DNA from: DAOPXV01 sp035352535
GTDB taxonomy: Bacteria; Muiribacteriota; UBA9980
Direction: 5' to 3'
Assembly: GCA_964545075.1 (NCBI GenBank)
Contig: CAZJFS010000199.1
Span: forward strand, 1-7,563
Length of the DNA: 7,563 bases
Positions 6,242-7,563 of the stretch are shown here, piece after piece; within the stretch, counting starts at the first letter, position 1; each line of letters opens with the position of its first letter. Made by a program: the position numbers and the translations under genes. The notes under the pieces were generated by a model. The model was not told the DNA's origin. It made no database searches and saw nothing but the letters and a program-made list of their open reading frames with translations.

Positions 6242-7195
6242 ATGAAATCATTACGCATTCTCGTGACGGGCGGCGCCGGGTTTATCGGAAGCCATTTATG
6301 TGAGCGGCTTTTAAATGAGGGCCACGAAGTAGTCTGCCTTGATAATTTTTTTACGGGCAGAAAACAGAACGTGCTTCATTTAATGGACAATAAAAAGTTC
6401 GAGCTTATAAGGCATGACATAACTGAAGAAATAAGAATCGAGGTTGACAGGATATATAACCTGGCGTGCCCCGCTTCCCCGGTCCACTATCAGTATAACG
6501 CCATTAAAACCGTAAAAACGAATGTAATGGGCGCGCTTATCACTCTCGGAATCGCAAAAAGGGTTAAAGCCAGGATATTGCAGGCATCGACGAGCGAAGT
6601 TTACGGCGACCCTATCGTTCATCCGCAGATTGAAAGCTATTGGGGCAATGTTAATCCGATCGGTATCAGAAGCTGCTATGATGAAGGCAAGCGCATCGCC
6701 GAAACTTTATTTATGGATTATCATCGCCAGAATAATGTTGATATAAGAATAGTTCGCATTTTTAATACTTACGGCCCGCGAATGCTTGAAAATGACGGCC
6801 GCGTCGTATCTAACTTTATCGTTCAGGCTTTAAAAAACGAAGATATCACGATATACGGTTCCGGCGAACAAACGCGAAGTTTCTGCTTTGTCGATGATCT
6901 GCTGGAAGGCATGATCAGGATGATGGAAAACGAAGAAAAATTCATAGGGCCGGTCAATCTCGGAAATCCTCATGAAAATACCATCCTGGAGCTCGCCCGG
7001 ATGATAATTAAATTGACTGATTCAAGCTCGAAAATTGTTTATAAACCGCTTCCAAAGGACGATCCATGCAGAAGAAAGCCGGATATTTCTCTCGCCCAGG
7101 AAAAACTCGCGAACTGGACGCCAAAGGTCAACGTTAAAGAAGGGCTGATAAAAACTATAAATTACTTTAAAAATCAGTTAAAAAGCGATTGCTGA
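6242..7195 (+). CDS. uxs: UDP-glucuronate decarboxylase (UDP-xylose synthase), extended SDR family
   Basis: This 317-residue NAD-dependent enzyme should oxidize UDP-glucuronate at C4, decarboxylate it and reduce the 4-keto pentose to UDP-xylose in the cytosol. The Rossmann motif TGGAGFIGSHL (9-19) is followed by LACPASPVHYQ (74-84). Then come STSEVYGDP (116-124), YWGNVNPIG (133-141) and RSCYDEGKR (143-151) with the catalytic Tyr146 and Lys150. RIFNTYGPRM (172-181), SGEQTRSF (207-214, with Arg212) and a late DDPCRRKPD stretch complete the set. The combination of STSEVYGDP, YWGNVNPIG and RSCYDEGKR separates UXS from GalE, RmlB and WbpP-type epimerases. Length is right for single-domain bacterial UXS. 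ATG 6242 has GGAG (6233-6236) five bases upstream. The gene has its own 123-base upstream region, so it may be transcribed separately. No UDP-glucose dehydrogenase to supply UDP-glucuronate is in the window. Xylose or a 4-keto-pentose branch in the glycan is inferred. Confidence 0.92.
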   Translation: MKSLRILVTGGAGFIGSHLCERLLNEGHEVVCLDNFFTGRKQNVLHLMDNKKFELIRHDITEEIRIEVDRIYNLACPASPVHYQYNAIKTVKTNVMGALITLGIAKRVKARILQASTSEVYGDPIVHPQIESYWGNVNPIGIRSCYDEGKRIAETLFMDYHRQNNVDIRIVRIFNTYGPRMLENDGRVVSNFIVQALKNEDITIYGSGEQTRSFCFVDDLLEGMIRMMENEEKFIGPVNLGNPHENTILELARMIIKLTDSSSKIVYKPLPKDDPCRRKPDISLAQEKLANWTPKVNVKEGLIKTINYFKNQLKSDC

Positions 7196-7269
7196 AATCA
7201 TATTCCGCCACGAATTAAGTATTCAGCTGAAAATATAGGCGGGTAAATCGAACCAAAACGGAGGCATTC

Positions 7270-7563
7270 ATGAAAATTTGCGGCAAGTTAATAATGCCGG
7301 CCATTATTGTTTTCATTTTATTTTCAAATTCCCTGGCATACGCTTTAGACAAGATAAACGAACCCGCCACGCAAAAGAAAAATCCAAAGCAGATCGACGC
7401 CCAGATAAAAGATTACAAAAACAAATATAAATATGAAAACAAAATCCAGAGCTATGATCTTACAAGCGCCGATAATTTTCTCGGGAAGTGGAGCCTGATT
7501 CTTCCTGACGGAGATAACCACGGAGACCTCATAATAAAAAAAATGGGCGACACTTTTTACGCT
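7270..7563 (+). CDS. Exported protein of unknown function, 3' partial
   Basis: 98 codons are visible and the frame is open at the window edge. ATG 7270 has a strong GGAGG (7260-7264) five bases before it. Residues 1-25 form a clear type I signal peptide: Lys2 and Lys6, a hydrophobic run AIIVFILF (11-18), and AYA (23-25) as the cleavage site, giving a mature start near Leu26. There is no lipobox cysteine at the cleavage point, so a lipoprotein is unlikely. Residues 26-65 are charged and Lys/Gln/Asn-rich, probably helical or disordered. From FLGKWSL (71-77) the sequence looks like short beta strands (LPDGD, LIIKKMGDTFYA), recalling lipocalin-like or other small beta-barrel domains, but I do not recognise the family. 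It lies 74 bases after the UXS gene and may be a separate unit with no role in glycan synthesis. Confidence 0.8.
   Translation, partial: MKICGKLIMPAIIVFILFSNSLAYALDKINEPATQKKNPKQIDAQIKDYKNKYKYENKIQSYDLTSADNFLGKWSLILPDGDNHGDLIIKKMGDTFYA

Noticed and set aside
7222..7231. Perfect 10-base palindrome TTCAGCTGAA between the UXS and exported-protein genes
   Set aside because: It is short and single; palindromes of this size occur by chance and nothing nearby supports an operator.
7205..7242. CCGCC/GGCGG complementary pair (7205-7209 with 7238-7242) as a terminator after the UXS gene
   Set aside because: The stem is only five to six pairs around a 28-base loop and no T tract follows.

Overview
The window is a one-direction (+ strand), tightly packed stretch of a bacterial surface-polysaccharide locus of the O-antigen, capsule or glycoprotein-glycan type. 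Sequence alone does not name the species. The gene content (dTDP-amino-sugar enzymes, a family 9 heptosyltransferase-like protein, an exported protein with a type I signal peptide) fits a diderm, Gram-negative-like bacterium with an AT-leaning genome. There are no rRNA, tRNA, CRISPR or insertion-sequence features.

Layout. Bases 1-169 are the 3' end of a WxcM/FdtA-type dTDP-sugar 3,4-ketoisomerase. It is followed without a gap by a DegT/DnrJ/EryC1 PLP aminotransferase (170-1258); the pair should make a dTDP-3-amino-3,6-dideoxyhexose (Fuc3N or Qui3N type). Next come a zinc-ribbon SAM methyltransferase (1252-2223, apparently starting on a rare ATT codon), a family 2 glycosyltransferase (2220-3119), a second GT-A-fold glycosyltransferase (3181-4119), a second zinc-ribbon methyltransferase (4138-4935) and a family 9 glycosyltransferase (4937-6118). 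A 123-base spacer with a long AT-rich inverted repeat then precedes a UDP-glucuronate decarboxylase/UDP-xylose synthase (6242-7195). The window ends inside a gene for a secreted protein of unknown function (7270-7563).

How the genes fit together (inference). The ketoisomerase and aminotransferase supply an amino-deoxy sugar nucleotide, and the UXS supplies UDP-xylose or a derived pentose. Three glycosyltransferases assemble the repeat unit or a branch, and two methyltransferases decorate sugars or act on a nucleotide-sugar intermediate. No flippase, polymerase, priming transferase or N-acyltransferase lies in the window, so only the middle of a larger locus is visible.

The base composition is mosaic. 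The first methyltransferase is close to 55% G+C in sampled lines, while the second methyltransferase and the family 9 glycosyltransferase fall to 15-28% in sampled lines, as expected of a locus assembled by horizontal exchange. I found no convincing new biological system. The points most worth a second look are the ATT start at 1252, the leader mini-ORF at 4116-4148 and the inverted repeat at 6121-6182.
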